A stretch of 52,081 bases of DNA. Source: Pseudomonadales bacterium. GTDB lineage: Bacteria > Pseudomonadota > Gammaproteobacteria > Pseudomonadales > JAHRWD01. The notes beneath the pieces were generated by a model that was not told the DNA's origin, did not search any database, and saw nothing but the letters and a program-made list of their open reading frames with translations. Every line of letters begins with the position of its first letter. The stretch's first letter is position 1. This document shows positions 8,195 to 18,203 of this stretch, one piece after another. The position numbers were made by a program, and so were the translations under genes. The stretch spans positions 1 to 52,081 of the forward strand of contig JAESUM010000081.1 in assembly GCA_016763075.1 (NCBI GenBank), given 5' to 3'.

Positions 8195-8984
8195 CGTGTG
8201 CCTTATTGAGAATTAAACGGGGTCAATATTGAATGAAGAATAAGCGTTTATCGTCGGCTGGAGTGATGAATCCAAACAACCTTGAGCGTGTTGAGTCTTG
8301 AGCGCGTTGAGTAAAGGTATCGGCTACGGCGCGAAAACCTTGAGATGTACAGCGCAGGGGTATGCGTTGATTGGCGTGTAAATAGTACCCATTGTTACTG
8401 AATAGTCGTGCCGTAACCGCTATTGCCCGCCCATAAATACCAAGTAAGAATATACGCTAAGGGCGCCAGTGATTCTTTGTTCTCAATTGTATGGTAATGA
8501 TGTTTTGCGGCGTTTCAATTTGAATTTAAGGGTTGTTTTATAGTTGCATCAGTTCGGTGGCTAAAGTTATACGAAAAAACCTCCACTATATTCGCGTTAT
8601 ATGAGGGGCGGCGGATTAATTAGCCGAAGACTATTTTCGATCAAACCTCGCATAATAAAATTTACAACAACCGCTGGATAGGCCTCGCGCCAACGCTCTA
8701 TATTGGCTGTATTGGCGTTGGTTTTGTAGTTGTTATTTGGGGTAAGTAAAGTCTTTGCTGTTGTGTTTGAGAGCTAAACCATGCTGCAACAAAGTAATTG
8801 CTCTCTTGGTATTGTGCGGGTCTATAATTTTCTTCCAAATATCTCGCTAAGCCCCGCAGTTATAGCCATCCTATTTGCTGGTAAGTTCAAGTTTAGATTG
8901 ACCTGAGAGGGAAAAAATGTCTAAATAATGATCAGTTTGTTCGCGTGTTTTTCATAATAACGAAATTGACTTCGAAGCCCTCCG
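8195..8984. other. 790-base stretch without a convincing gene
   Basis: No frame here has both a ribosome site and protein-like content. It must contain the promoters of the broken secreted-protein gene (minus) and of the HDOD kinase gene (plus). Visible structure: a 16-base direct duplication at 8281-8312, and nested inverted repeats at 8666-8734, with inner stem CCAACGC (8690-8696)/GCGTTGG (8715-8721) and outer stem AACAAC/GTTGTT. The latter might be a structured leader or a small RNA, but no promoter and terminator pair frames it. Confidence 0.5.
8281..8312. repeat. Tandem duplication of a 16-base unit
   Basis: CTTGAGCGTGTTGAGT is followed directly by CTTGAGCGCGTTGAGT, with one mismatch in 16. 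A shorter echo (CCTTGAGA) occurs about 15 bases on. It is intergenic and its function is unknown. Confidence 0.8.
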
Positions 8985-11135
8985 ATGCAGAAAGTTGAAC
9001 CCTATAAACTAGCGACTTTGCCGCAGATTCTACTTGCCTTGCAAGAAGAGCTGCTAAGCCCTATGCGTACGTTTAGTTCGGTTTCGGAGATTATTAGCAA
9101 AGACCCTGCATTGATGATGAGGGTTATTGTCGTTGCGACCAGCGCCTGTCCACAGGCAATCCCTCAAGCTGGATCGCTCACTGAGTTATGTTCGACCATC
9201 GGATATGACGAGTTGCAAGCCATTGCAATGAGTTCAGCTACCTACCAAGCGTTTGCAGATTACCAAGACGACCAAATCGCATATTTGGAACATCATTGGT
9301 CCCGGGCGTTTTTTGGTGCACAAGTCGCCCTGTCGCTTGCGAAAATTTCTGCCTACCGTGAACCAGAGCAGGCCTACCTGTGTGCCTTAGTGCGCGAGAT
9401 TGGCCAGTTGGTTATGGAGGTTCAATCGAACGGGCTCGTTAGCGTAAAAATGGCCGCTGGTAGCTCCAGTGCCGAAATGCTGACTTATGAAGTTGAACAG
9501 TTTGGCGTAAACCATCATTTGCTGAGCGCTCAGCTTATTGACGACTGGGGTGTTAACCCTGGGTTTTCTGATGCGGTGAAGTATCAAGCAAAACCTGTCG
9601 ATGCTATTCGAGATGCGCATGATTTAGTTAAGATTGTAAATTTGGCTAGCCGCGCGATTGAGCAAAGTGGCGGGAAATCTGCGCAGTTTATTAACGATGC
9701 AAATACCCTATTTGCGATCGATGCCTCTACAGCCCAAGCTATTTTGGTTAAATCTCGTGGTGATGCGATCAATGAAGCTAACCACTACGGTGTACATTGG
9801 CGTGATGCCTTTACGGCAGATGACCTAACCGAAGATTCCGGCGGTTCATTACAAGTGCTAAAACCAGAGCATATTGGCAGTCAGCGCTTTCGCGAAAAAC
9901 ACCTTGAGCTTAAACGTCAGGTAAAAGATATCTCGTTGATATCGAGTGTTTGCCGAGCCACCAGTGCCACAGACACCGAAGAAGAGTTACTTTCAACCGT
10001 GCGCAACGCGCTTAAATCGCTATTGAATACTTCTGCTTCTATGTTTTTCCTGTATGGAAAACACACCGATACTATAAAAGTAGCCGGGCACCGAGATGTT
10101 CCCGAGTTCTTAAAAGAAATTGCAATACCGGTTGACCACAATAGAAGCTTGTTGAGCAACTCGCTATTAGATAATGAGCCTGTGTATTTCTTCACGGATG
10201 ATGCTGATGAGCTGGAATCACTTGCAGTGGTCGATAGACAGTTTTTAAACCACTTGGGTACGTCAGGTTTTTATGGTTACCCGCTTAGTTTTGAAGGTAA
10301 ACGCCTTGGCGTAATATTGCTTGGAGTTGAGCAAAGTCACGTAGACGGTATTGCTGAAAGTCGGCAACTGGTTCAAATGTTAATGACTAAGCTTGGCGGA
10401 TTATTGAAGGAGTTTTACTGGGTTCAGGAACGCCAGTTAGATATCGCCGAAAACCAAACTAAGACCTACGAAATGTCGGTTAAAAAAGCCATTCATGAGG
10501 CTAACAACCCTTTGAGTGTGGTTCAAAATTATCTTGAAATCATGGGGCAAAAGCTCGACGACAACTCTTCTGCTAAAGAAAACCTGTTGATTGTTAAGTC
10601 GGAAATCACCAGAGTATGCGACATATTAGGGCGAATAGGGCGTCAGAACGTAGCAGAAGACCCCGTTTTTACGCTGTTTGATTTGAATCAACTGGTGTCG
10701 GACCAGGTCAAAATTTTCGATACTTCTAATGTCTATGCGAATCAGGTTGAAACTAAACTAGCGCTCGATGAAGATATGCCCTCGATTTGGGGTTCGGAAA
10801 ACGCACTTAAGCAAATTCTTACGAATTTAATTTTGAATTCAATTGAGGCCATGCCCACCGGCGGTAAGGTCTCTGTTTCAACCGCAGATCAGTTTTACAT
10901 CAACGATACCTGTTACGTTGAGATTTCTATTCAAGATACCGGTCCAGGAATAGATGCGTCTGTCATGCCTCATTTGTTTGAGGTTAAACGCAGTTTGAAA
11001 GGTAAGAAACACTCCGGGGTTGGTTTAAATATTGTCCATAACTTGGTAACCCAGATGAATGGATTAATCACTTGCCGCAATAGTCGGCAAGGTGTGACCT
11101 GGCAAATTTTATTGCCAAGAACGCCAGCCCGTTAG
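8985..11135 (+). CDS. HDOD-GAF sensor histidine kinase
   Basis: Cytoplasmic signalling protein of 716 residues with no membrane segment. An HDOD domain occupies about residues 5-205 (LPQILLALQEELLSP, then KDPALMMRVIVVATSACP). A GAF sensor domain follows at about 325-480, and then an NtrB-like kinase. The phospho-acceptor box is H504 in HEANNPLSVVQNYLEI. The ATP-binding boxes are ILNSIEAM (N), DTGPGID (G1) and GVGLNIVHNL (G2), all intact. Seventeen bases downstream lies a response-regulator gene, and this kinase most likely phosphorylates that receiver. HDOD domains often sit in c-di-GMP and cell-cycle signalling, which fits the GGDEF-EAL module downstream. The signal is unknown. Confidence 0.88.
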   Translation: MQKVEPYKLATLPQILLALQEELLSPMRTFSSVSEIISKDPALMMRVIVVATSACPQAIPQAGSLTELCSTIGYDELQAIAMSSATYQAFADYQDDQIAYLEHHWSRAFFGAQVALSLAKISAYREPEQAYLCALVREIGQLVMEVQSNGLVSVKMAAGSSSAEMLTYEVEQFGVNHHLLSAQLIDDWGVNPGFSDAVKYQAKPVDAIRDAHDLVKIVNLASRAIEQSGGKSAQFINDANTLFAIDASTAQAILVKSRGDAINEANHYGVHWRDAFTADDLTEDSGGSLQVLKPEHIGSQRFREKHLELKRQVKDISLISSVCRATSATDTEEELLSTVRNALKSLLNTSASMFFLYGKHTDTIKVAGHRDVPEFLKEIAIPVDHNRSLLSNSLLDNEPVYFFTDDADELESLAVVDRQFLNHLGTSGFYGYPLSFEGKRLGVILLGVEQSHVDGIAESRQLVQMLMTKLGGLLKEFYWVQERQLDIAENQTKTYEMSVKKAIHEANNPLSVVQNYLEIMGQKLDDNSSAKENLLIVKSEITRVCDILGRIGRQNVAEDPVFTLFDLNQLVSDQVKIFDTSNVYANQVETKLALDEDMPSIWGSENALKQILTNLILNSIEAMPTGGKVSVSTADQFYINDTCYVEISIQDTGPGIDASVMPHLFEVKRSLKGKKHSGVGLNIVHNLVTQMNGLITCRNSRQGVTWQILLPRTPAR

Positions 11136-11152
11136 CCACACTTTTATCCTAA

Positions 11153-11626
11153 ATGCGAACTATCAACATGACACATAAAGGCAATTTGTTACTAGTAGAC
11201 GATGAGCGAAACCTTCTATTAAGCATGGAAGAGTTGCTGAAGTTGCGTGGATATCAAACAACTATTGCCGAAGGTGGGCAAGCTGCGCTTGATTTGTTGG
11301 ATACTCAAGATTTTGATTTAGTCATATTGGACCTCAATATGCCGCATGTGTCTGGCCACGATGTGCTTCGACACATTCAAGAAAACCAGTATAGTTTTAC
11401 CGTCATTGTTGTCAGTGGCGAATCATCCTTCGAGGCTGTCAGCGAAGCGCTAAAATTAGGTGCATATGACTATCTTCGTAAACCGTATGCCGCCGATGGG
11501 TTGCTCACCACAATTGGTAACGCAGTTTCTAAAACTCAGCTTGAACGTCAAAACAAACAGATTCAAAAAAAACTCGCTGACTCTGAAAAATTACACCGGT
11601 ATATCGTTGAGCATCGCCAGACATGA
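11153..11626 (+). CDS. Response-regulator receiver protein (5' part of a split REC-PAS-GGDEF-EAL gene)
   Basis: The receiver domain fills residues 10-130, with acidic pair D16/D17, phospho-acceptor D60 in VILDLNMP, switch residues near VVSGESS and the lysine of YLRKP. A coiled-coil linker follows (LERQNKQIQKKLADSEKLHRYIVEH), and then it stops after RQT. The linker runs straight into what should be a PAS domain. The residues EH then RQT-stop correspond to EHSPDMIY in the usual PAS start, and the rest is found in the next frame. The 4-base ATGA overlap (11623-11626) could couple translation of the two parts. Product as it stands: a 157-residue single-domain regulator. An internal ATG at 11168 is an alternative start. 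Confidence 0.85.
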   Translation: MRTINMTHKGNLLLVDDERNLLLSMEELLKLRGYQTTIAEGGQAALDLLDTQDFDLVILDLNMPHVSGHDVLRHIQENQYSFTVIVVSGESSFEAVSEALKLGAYDYLRKPYAADGLLTTIGNAVSKTQLERQNKQIQKKLADSEKLHRYIVEHRQT

Positions 11627-13299
11627 TTTATATGCTCGATGAGAGCGGCTGCTTCACCTATTTAAATGACCGAACCCGCGTGTTGTTAGGCTACGATAAA
11701 AACCATCTTCTTGGAACACCCATTTCTAAACTCGTGCACGATGAAGATTTAGAACAAGTTGACCAACTCATTCATATTGAAAAATCTGCCAGTTTCGTAA
11801 ACAGAGTATTACGGCTTCATACGGCAGATAACCAAATTCGGCATTTCGATTTTGAAGTGCTTCCCATTCAGCTTGGCGTGACCAACGGGTTAACTTCAAT
11901 TTTGCCTGGAAAAACAAACTTCGAAGGCGTCTTTGGTGTGGCTCGTGATGTAACCGCGCGAATCAAAGCCGAAGAAACGATAAGTTATCAGGCATATCAT
12001 GATCTATTAACCAACTTGCCGAATCGTGGTTTGTTTGAAGATCGAACCGATATGGCGATCGCGCAAGCAAAACGTAACGACCAAATGTTTGCGTTAATGT
12101 TTTTGGATCTTGATCGTTTTAAGTTGATCAACGATACCCTTGGGCATCCGCTGGGTGATTTAATGCTCAAAGCGATTGCGCAACGGTTACAAGCCTGTGT
12201 TCGCGAAGGTGATACATTGGCTCGTTTTGGTGGAGATGAATTTACGCTGCTACTGCCGCTTATTCGTGGTGAAGCCGACGCAGTATTAATTGCCGAAAAA
12301 ATTAAAACAGCACTCAAAACACCATTTCAAATTGAAGGCCATGAACTGTTCACCAGCGTCAGTATCGGTATTGCGTTGTACCCACGCGATGGCCACAATT
12401 TGCGCGAGTTAATCACCCATGCTGACACCGCGATGTACGCAATTAAACAACGTGGTAAAAATGGTCACCAACTGTATCAAAGTGAATTTGATAACCCGTG
12501 CCCCGATCGTATTGTTATCGAAAATGACTTACGCAGAGCGTTAGATCGTGAAGAATTTACGCTTCATTACCAACCACAAGTTGATGTAATGACAGGGAAA
12601 ATGAGCGGGCTTGAAGCATTGGTTCGTTGGGATCACCCTGAACAAGGCCAACTTTTGCCTGTCGAATTTATCGATATTGCCGAGCAAAGCGGAATGGTTG
12701 TTCCGCTTGGTAAATGGGTTATTGAAAAGGCAATTCAAGATTGGACGAGTTGGGAAGCACGCGGGCTACGTATTGATCGAATCGCCGTTAATATTTCGCC
12801 ACTGCAAATAGCGCAACCCAGTTTCGCCGACGATGTGATCGAGGTGCTGGCAAGTTATGCGATGCCCGCAACCTTTTTGGAAATTGAAATTACTGAAGGC
12901 ATGTTGATGGACGACACCAGCGATGCTATCGCTAAATTACGACAGCTAAGTGAACACGGAATTAACATTGCGATTGATGATTTTGGTACCGGGTATTCAT
13001 CGCTAAGCTATCTGAAAAAATTCCCACTTCGAACGCTAAAAATCGATCGCGCGTTCATTGAAGATATCGAAAGCAAAGACGTCGATGCTTACCTTGTGAA
13101 TGCAATTGTGTCGATAGCGAAAGGATTAGAGCTTGAGCTAGTTGCTGAGGGTGTTGAAACTTGGGCGCAATTAGAATATTTGAAGGCTCGCGGTTGCGAT
13201 AAAGTACAAGGGTTCTTGTTTTCAAAAGCCGTTACGGCAAACGAAGTTGAGCGCCTAGTTCGCGCTGATAACGTAAGTAATCGTTTGGTTGGAGTCTGA
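11623..13299 (+). CDS. PAS-GGDEF-EAL cyclic-di-GMP turnover protein (3' part of split gene)
   Basis: Makes and/or degrades the second messenger c-di-GMP. The PAS domain is at residues 1-115 but lacks its first strand, which is encoded out of frame just upstream. The diguanylate cyclase domain has an intact GGDEF (203-207) and an inhibitory-site RxxD (REGD, 194-197). The phosphodiesterase domain has EAL (331-333), DDFGTGYSS (452-460), K473 and E509, so both halves look catalytically competent. The ATG at 11623 overlaps the stop of the receiver gene and has no Shine-Dalgarno. Restoring one base between 11614 and 11617 (CAT to CATT) would join the two frames into one REC-PAS-GGDEF-EAL protein of about 715 residues controlled by the upstream kinase. 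Confidence 0.9.
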   Translation: MIYMLDESGCFTYLNDRTRVLLGYDKNHLLGTPISKLVHDEDLEQVDQLIHIEKSASFVNRVLRLHTADNQIRHFDFEVLPIQLGVTNGLTSILPGKTNFEGVFGVARDVTARIKAEETISYQAYHDLLTNLPNRGLFEDRTDMAIAQAKRNDQMFALMFLDLDRFKLINDTLGHPLGDLMLKAIAQRLQACVREGDTLARFGGDEFTLLLPLIRGEADAVLIAEKIKTALKTPFQIEGHELFTSVSIGIALYPRDGHNLRELITHADTAMYAIKQRGKNGHQLYQSEFDNPCPDRIVIENDLRRALDREEFTLHYQPQVDVMTGKMSGLEALVRWDHPEQGQLLPVEFIDIAEQSGMVVPLGKWVIEKAIQDWTSWEARGLRIDRIAVNISPLQIAQPSFADDVIEVLASYAMPATFLEIEITEGMLMDDTSDAIAKLRQLSEHGINIAIDDFGTGYSSLSYLKKFPLRTLKIDRAFIEDIESKDVDAYLVNAIVSIAKGLELELVAEGVETWAQLEYLKARGCDKVQGFLFSKAVTANEVERLVRADNVSNRLVGV

Positions 13300-13315
13300 T
13301 TTAGGTTATCAGGCT
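13293..13315 (+). terminator. Weak hairpin at the end of the GGDEF-EAL gene
   Basis: AGTCTGAT / ATCAGGCT (eight pairs, one G-T) encloses a 7-base loop, overlaps the stop codon and is followed by TTTT. A short T tract makes this a weak candidate. Confidence 0.35.
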
Positions 13316-13394
13316 TTTAACTTCTACACCTAGAACCATGATGCTAATACACCTCATGCATAGTGAGTAACCCGCTTGCGCAGCGCAATAGATA

Positions 13395-13425
13395 TACCTT
13401 GTAACAGGTGCTGTTTTGCAAGGTA
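13395..13425 (+). terminator. Bulged stem-loop in the EAL-metH convergent gap
   Basis: The outer stem TACCTTG/CAAGGTA and inner stem AACAG/CTGTT enclose a 3-base loop, with small bulges between the stems. GTATTATTTT follows on the plus strand. It lies between convergent genes, about 95 bases after the EAL stop, and is a candidate terminator for the signalling cluster. Confidence 0.4.
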
Positions 13426-13584
13426 GTATTATTTTAAAACACTTGTGATTCTCTATGCGCGCTCTGCCCTTTCGCCCATAAATCTAACGCATCAAAATGT
13501 TAGCTTCTCGGTTACGTTACAATGGGTGAAATTAGAAAGGGCATACACTGAGGGTTGTTTAAGCTCCGCAGTGATACACCCAAA

Positions 13585-16500
13585 TTAGTATCCCAAACTC
13601 TGTTGAAGAAGCCGCTCCATCGCGGCTTCTTCTAGGTTTTTCCTTTCCGCTAAATCAGCCACTTGGTCTTTTCCTATTTTACCCACTCCAAAATAGCGAG
13701 ACTCTGGGTGGCTAAAATAATAGCCACTTACCGAGGCGGCGGGGTTCATTGCGTAATGCTCAGTTAAGGAAACCCCGGTAGCTTCTTCGGCGTTTAGCAT
13801 CCTAAATAGAGTGGATTTTTCGCTGTGCTCTGGGCAGGCGGGGTAGCCTGGGGCAGGGCGTATTCCTTGGTATTTTTCTTTTATAAGCTCTTGGTTGGTT
13901 AAAGCTTCGTTATTGGCAAAGCCCCAAAATTCCTTACGAACCCTTAAATGCAGATGCTCGGCAAAGGATTCTGCAAGCCGGTCGGCCAGCGCTTTAATCA
14001 TGATTGAGCGATAGTCGTCGTGCTGTTTTTCATATTCTTTGGCCAGTTCATCAACACGAATACCGGTAGTTACCACAAAAGCACCGATGTAATCCTGAGC
14101 ATCGCTATCTGCGGGTGCTATGTAGTCTGCCAAGCTTAAATACGGGTTGTCGTTGGGTTTGCGTTGTTGCTGACGAACAAAATGCAGCGTCTCGATGGGA
14201 GTGTTTCGCTCTTCACTTGCATACACCTCAACGTCGTCCGCAGCAGTGCGGCTTGCAGGCCAAACACCAAATGCAGCATTAGCTTTAATCAATTTTTTGT
14301 CGATGATTTCAGCCAGCATCTCTTTGGCATCATCAAAAAGTTGGGTGGCGGCTTCACCTAGTTTTTCATGGGTTAGGATATCTGGATATTTGCCTTTTAA
14401 ATCCCATGTGATGAAAAAGGGGTTCCAATCAATGGTGTCTAACAATGACTCCAGGGGGTAATCCACCAGCACTTGCGTGCCAATTTGTGGTGGCACAGTA
14501 GGCGAGTAGTTCGACCAATCGATATTTGCACCACCAGCGCAGGCGGCTTTGTAGGGCAGTAGGTCTGCTTTTTTTCGTCGGGCCAATACGCGTTCTCTTA
14601 CTTTGGTGTATTCCTCGCGGTGCTCCGCAATAAATTGATCTTTGGATTGAGTCCTCATTAGGTTGGCGGCTACACCCACACTACGTGATGCATCGGCAAC
14701 GTAAATGGCCAAATCGTTTTGATAATTAGGCTCAATTTTTACTGCGGTATGCGCTTTTGAGGTGGTGGCTCCACCAATCATAAGTGGAAGATCAAAGTTT
14801 TGGCGCTGCATTTCAGAGGCTACGTGGGCCATCTCTTCAAGGGATGGCGTAATCAAGCCACTGAGGCCGATAATATCGACATTGTGTGCTTTTGCCTCCG
14901 CGAGGATTTTTTCGCAGGAAACCATGACACCAAGGTCAATCACTTCAAAGTTGTTACATTGAAGTACAACGCCAACAATATTCTTACCGATATCGTGAAC
15001 ATCACCTTTGACGGTAGCCATCAAAATGGTGCCATTAGTTTTGATTTTCCCATCTTTGCTGGCATCGATAAACGGTACTAAATGCGCAACGGCTTGCTTC
15101 ATAACGCGGGCGCTTTTAACCACCTGCGGTAAGAACATTTGGCCCTCTGCGAACAAATCGCCTACGCGGTCCATCCCCGCCATTAGCGGCCCTTCGATGA
15201 CTTCGATGGGCTTGTCCATGCCTAGCCTAGCTTCTTCGGCATCTGCCACGATGAATGTGGTTATACCTTTGACGAGGGCGTAACTGATTCTTTCTTCGAC
15301 GGGCATTTCACGCCATTTTAGGTTCTCGACTTGTTTTTTGCCGGACTCGCCAACGTATTCGTTGGCAATTTCGAGTAATCGATCGGTGCCATCATCTCGG
15401 CGGTTTAACACAACATCTTCTACTGCATCGCGCAGTCGTAGGGGTATCTCGTTGTAAATGGCGAGCTGGCCGGCGTTCACAATGCCCATATCCAAACCTT
15501 CGCGGATACAGTGGTACAAGAACACAGCGTGGATTGCTTCCCGGACAACGTTGTTGCCTCTAAAAGAAAACGAGACGTTACTAACGCCGCCAGAGATCAG
15601 CGCGTGGGGTAGGTTGGTTTTGATATATCGGCAAGCGTTTATAAAGTCGAGCGCATAGTTATTGTGCTCATCAATGCCTGTCGCAATGGCAAAAATATTC
15701 GGGTCGAAAATAATGTCTTGGGGTGGGAATCCGACTTTTTCTACCAGCACGTTATACGAGCGAGTACAGATTTCGATTTTACGTTCAGCGGTATCTGCCT
15801 GGCCGTCCTCATCAAAGGCCATCACGATAACAGCCGCGCCGTAGCACCGGCATAAACGTGCGTACTTAATGAAGCTCTCTTCGCCTTCTTTTAGGCTGAT
15901 AGAGTTGACGATGCCTTTGCCCTGAATGCATTTGAGCCCCGCTTCGATCACTTCCCATTTGGATGAATCGATCATGATGGGAACGCGAGAAATATCGGGT
16001 TCTGATGCGATCAAGTTTAGAAAGGTCACCATCGCCGTTTTGGAGTCGAGCATGCCCTCATCCATGTTGATATCGATGATTTGCGCACCAGACTCAACCT
16101 GTTGCAGTGCGACTTCTAATGCTTCGGTGTAATTGTCATCAAGAATCAAACGTTTAAAGCGCGCTGACCCGGTGATGTTGTTACGCTCGCCAACGTTGAC
16201 GAACAGCGAATTCTCATCAATTACAAAGGGCTCTAATCCGGATAACCGAGTCGCGGGTTTTATATCCGGAGCCACGCGTGGCTTGTGTTTAAGCGCAACA
16301 TCAGCAATCGCGCGGATATGCGCTGGCGAGGTACCACAGCAACCACCGATAATATTTACAAAGCCCGAAGCCATGAATTCGTCGATGATGTGCGCCATTT
16401 GCTCTGGCGTTTGGTCGTACTCACCAAATTCATTGGGTAAGCCGGCATTGGGGTGAGCGGATACGCCGGTACCGACAATGCCTGCTAGCTCTTCAAGGTG

Positions 16501-17277
16501 GGGGCGTAGTTCGGCGGCACCCAGGGCACAGTTGAGGCCAACCGATATAGGCTCGGCATGTTCAACTGAATACCAAAATGCACTTGGAGTTTGCCCGGAT
16601 AAGGTTCTTCCGCTGGCATCGGTAATGGTGCCGGAAATCATGATGGGCAGTTCGAGCTGTTCATCATCAAAGTATTTTTTCACTGCAAAAATTGCGGCCT
16701 TGCAATTGAGCGTGTCGAATACGGTTTCGATTAAAATAATGTCAGAGCCACCTCTTACAAGACCATCAGTGGCTTCGTAATAGTTTTCAACAAGCGCATC
16801 AAAGGTGATACCGCGAAACCCCGGGTCATTCACGTCTGGAGACATGGAGGTGGTTTGCCCTGTGGGCCCTAATACACCGGCGACAAAGCGCGGTTTTTCA
16901 GGGGTTTCGGCGGTAATTTGGTCTGCCGCTTGGCGTGCAGTTTTGGCAGCCTCAAAATTCAAAGCAGGTACTTGGTCTTCTAATTGATAGTCGGCTTGGG
17001 ATACCCGGGTAGAGTTGAAGGTGTTGGTTTCAATGATATCTGCGCCGGCGGCTAGGTACTCAAGATGAATATTGAGAATAATATCTGGCCGGGTGATACT
17101 AAGAAGATCGTTATTGCCTTTTAAGTCGGTGGCATGATCGGTAAATTGTTCGCCCCGAAAGTCATCTTCTTGTAGCTTGTAATCTTGGATCATGGTTCCC
17201 ATCGCGCCATCCAAAACCAGGATGTTTTGTTTCAAACGATTGGAAAGAAGTGTGCTGCGTTGGGTGCGATCGTTCAT
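13585..17277 (-). CDS. metH: Cobalamin-dependent methionine synthase
   Basis: Transfers the methyl group of 5-methyltetrahydrofolate through cobalamin to homocysteine, making methionine in the cytoplasm. At 1230 residues it matches E. coli MetH (1227) with all four modules. The homocysteine domain has zinc ligands C250, C313 and C314 ([10 protein letters not shown]). The folate-binding barrel follows ([14 protein letters not shown]). The cobalamin domain has H761 in [11 protein letters not shown], and the C-terminal activation domain has the SAM-binding [15 protein letters not shown]. The gene is divergent from nfuA. No cobalamin riboswitch is recognisable in the 211-base leader, but a strong inverted repeat lies 37-73 bases before the start. 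No frame damage is seen. Confidence 0.99.
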   Translation of the reverse strand: MNDRTQRSTLLSNRLKQNILVLDGAMGTMIQDYKLQEDDFRGEQFTDHATDLKGNNDLLSITRPDIILNIHLEYLAAGADIIETNTFNSTRVSQADYQLEDQVPALNFEAAKTARQAADQITAETPEKPRFVAGVLGPTGQTTSMSPDVNDPGFRGITFDALVENYYEATDGLVRGGSDIILIETVFDTLNCKAAIFAVKKYFDDEQLELPIMISGTITDASGRTLSGQTPSAFWYSVEHAEPISVGLNCALGAAELRPHLEELAGIVGTGVSAHPNAGLPNEFGEYDQTPEQMAHIIDEFMASGFVNIIGGCCGTSPAHIRAIADVALKHKPRVAPDIKPATRLSGLEPFVIDENSLFVNVGERNNITGSARFKRLILDDNYTEALEVALQQVESGAQIIDINMDEGMLDSKTAMVTFLNLIASEPDISRVPIMIDSSKWEVIEAGLKCIQGKGIVNSISLKEGEESFIKYARLCRCYGAAVIVMAFDEDGQADTAERKIEICTRSYNVLVEKVGFPPQDIIFDPNIFAIATGIDEHNNYALDFINACRYIKTNLPHALISGGVSNVSFSFRGNNVVREAIHAVFLYHCIREGLDMGIVNAGQLAIYNEIPLRLRDAVEDVVLNRRDDGTDRLLEIANEYVGESGKKQVENLKWREMPVEERISYALVKGITTFIVADAEEARLGMDKPIEVIEGPLMAGMDRVGDLFAEGQMFLPQVVKSARVMKQAVAHLVPFIDASKDGKIKTNGTILMATVKGDVHDIGKNIVGVVLQCNNFEVIDLGVMVSCEKILAEAKAHNVDIIGLSGLITPSLEEMAHVASEMQRQNFDLPLMIGGATTSKAHTAVKIEPNYQNDLAIYVADASRSVGVAANLMRTQSKDQFIAEHREEYTKVRERVLARRKKADLLPYKAACAGGANIDWSNYSPTVPPQIGTQVLVDYPLESLLDTIDWNPFFITWDLKGKYPDILTHEKLGEAATQLFDDAKEMLAEIIDKKLIKANAAFGVWPASRTAADDVEVYASEERNTPIETLHFVRQQQRKPNDNPYLSLADYIAPADSDAQDYIGAFVVTTGIRVDELAKEYEKQHDDYRSIMIKALADRLAESFAEHLHLRVRKEFWGFANNEALTNQELIKEKYQGIRPAPGYPACPEHSEKSTLFRMLNAEEATGVSLTEHYAMNPAASVSGYYFSHPESRYFGVGKIGKDQVADLAERKNLEEAAMERLLQQSLGY

Positions 17278-17313
17278 CTAATGCAAATATCCATAAATCA
17301 GGTAAAACTAGCC

Positions 17314-17350
17314 CCTTCGATAGCCAGGGGTTATTGGTGGCTTTCGAAGG
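17314..17350. promoter_or_regulatory. Inverted repeat in the metH 5' region
   Basis: CCTTCGATAGCC and GGCTTTCGAAGG match at 11 of 12 positions with a 13-base loop. The repeat sits 37-73 bases upstream of the metH start on the minus strand, so in the metH leader it would fold into a stable hairpin. As DNA it could be an operator. It matches neither the MetJ box (AGACGTCT) nor the MetR pattern (TGAA-N5-TTCA). Confidence 0.45.
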
Positions 17351-17425
17351 CCTTAATAAGTGCTACTTTAGCAGATTAATCGATGAATTCCCTTATGTTT
17401 GCTGTTGGCCTATGCAGGCCTGCGT

Positions 17426-17431
17426 TATACT
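17426..17431 (+). promoter_or_regulatory. Possible -10 element of nfuA
   Basis: TATACT lies 57 bases upstream of the nfuA start. The best -35 is TTGGCC at 17405-17410, with a short 15-base gap. Plausible, not decisive. Confidence 0.3.
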
Positions 17432-17488
17432 GTCGTTAGTTTTACCCACTCTGTTTATTCACGTTGTTATCGAGTTAGGCCATAGAAG

Positions 17489-18070
17489 ATGTTAACTATT
17501 ACCGAATCCGCCCAGAAATACCTTGCTGAACTGTTGGGTAATCATGATGAGCCCGATGTTGCGGTTCGTATTTTCGTTTCTGACCCCGGTACGCCTAGCG
17601 CAGAAAGCTGCATTGCCTATTGTAAACCCGGCGATGAAGAAGACGACGATATCCCAACAACATACGAAGGTTTTAAAGGGTTTGTTGAGCTGCGTAGCCT
17701 TCCGTTTTTGGAAGATGCGTTGGTTGATTACGCTTCAGATCGTTTTGGCGGTCAGTTAACGATCAAGGCACCGTTCGCGAAAATTGGAAAAATTGACAAC
17801 GACAGCCCGCTTGATGACCGAATCAATCATATTCTTTACACTGAGGTGAACCCTGGTCTTGCCAGTCATGGCGGCGAAGTGAGCTTGGTAGAAGTCGTCG
17901 ACGGCAATGTAGCCGTGCTGCAGTTTGGCGGCGGTTGCCAAGGTTGCGGCATGGTTGACGAAACCCTTAAAGACGGCGTTGAGAAGGTATTGATTGAACA
18001 AGTCACAGAAATTACCGCAGTTCGCGATGTGACGGATCACAGTGTTCGTGATAACGCCTACTATAAGTAA
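17489..18070 (+). CDS. nfuA: Fe-S biogenesis protein NfuA
   Basis: Carrier that receives a [4Fe-4S] cluster and hands it to apo-enzymes in the cytoplasm, especially under oxidative stress or iron limitation. It has 193 residues, as in E. coli (191). The N-terminal degenerate A-type domain (1-95) lacks the A-type cysteine triad. The C-terminal Nfu domain carries the cluster cysteines C150 and C153 in [11 protein letters not shown], preceded by [11 protein letters not shown]. It is transcribed divergently from metH. AcnB, NqrF and other cluster proteins in this window are possible clients, but that is general knowledge of the family and not shown here. Confidence 0.97.
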   Translation: MLTITESAQKYLAELLGNHDEPDVAVRIFVSDPGTPSAESCIAYCKPGDEEDDDIPTTYEGFKGFVELRSLPFLEDALVDYASDRFGGQLTIKAPFAKIGKIDNDSPLDDRINHILYTEVNPGLASHGGEVSLVEVVDGNVAVLQFGGGCQGCGMVDETLKDGVEKVLIEQVTEITAVRDVTDHSVRDNAYYK

Positions 18071-18203
18071 CCTTTACGGCAAATAAATTAGCTGGTCAGC
18101 TCTGGCGTTTGTGGCGGAGCTGGCAAATCTCACCTTTTGATATCAGCGCATTTCTGCGGCCATGAGTGCAGTTGCTGCTTTTGTCGCTACTTAATTCTTA
18201 CCC

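Noticed and set aside
11609-11626. Programmed ribosomal frameshift joining REC to PAS-GGDEF-EAL
   Set aside because: No slippery heptamer or downstream stem is visible at the junction. A lost base or reinitiation at ATGA explains it better.
17278-17488. Cobalamin riboswitch before metH
   Set aside because: Searched for the B12-box-like GCCACTG and the multi-stem layout and saw neither; the leader is short and has only one inverted repeat.
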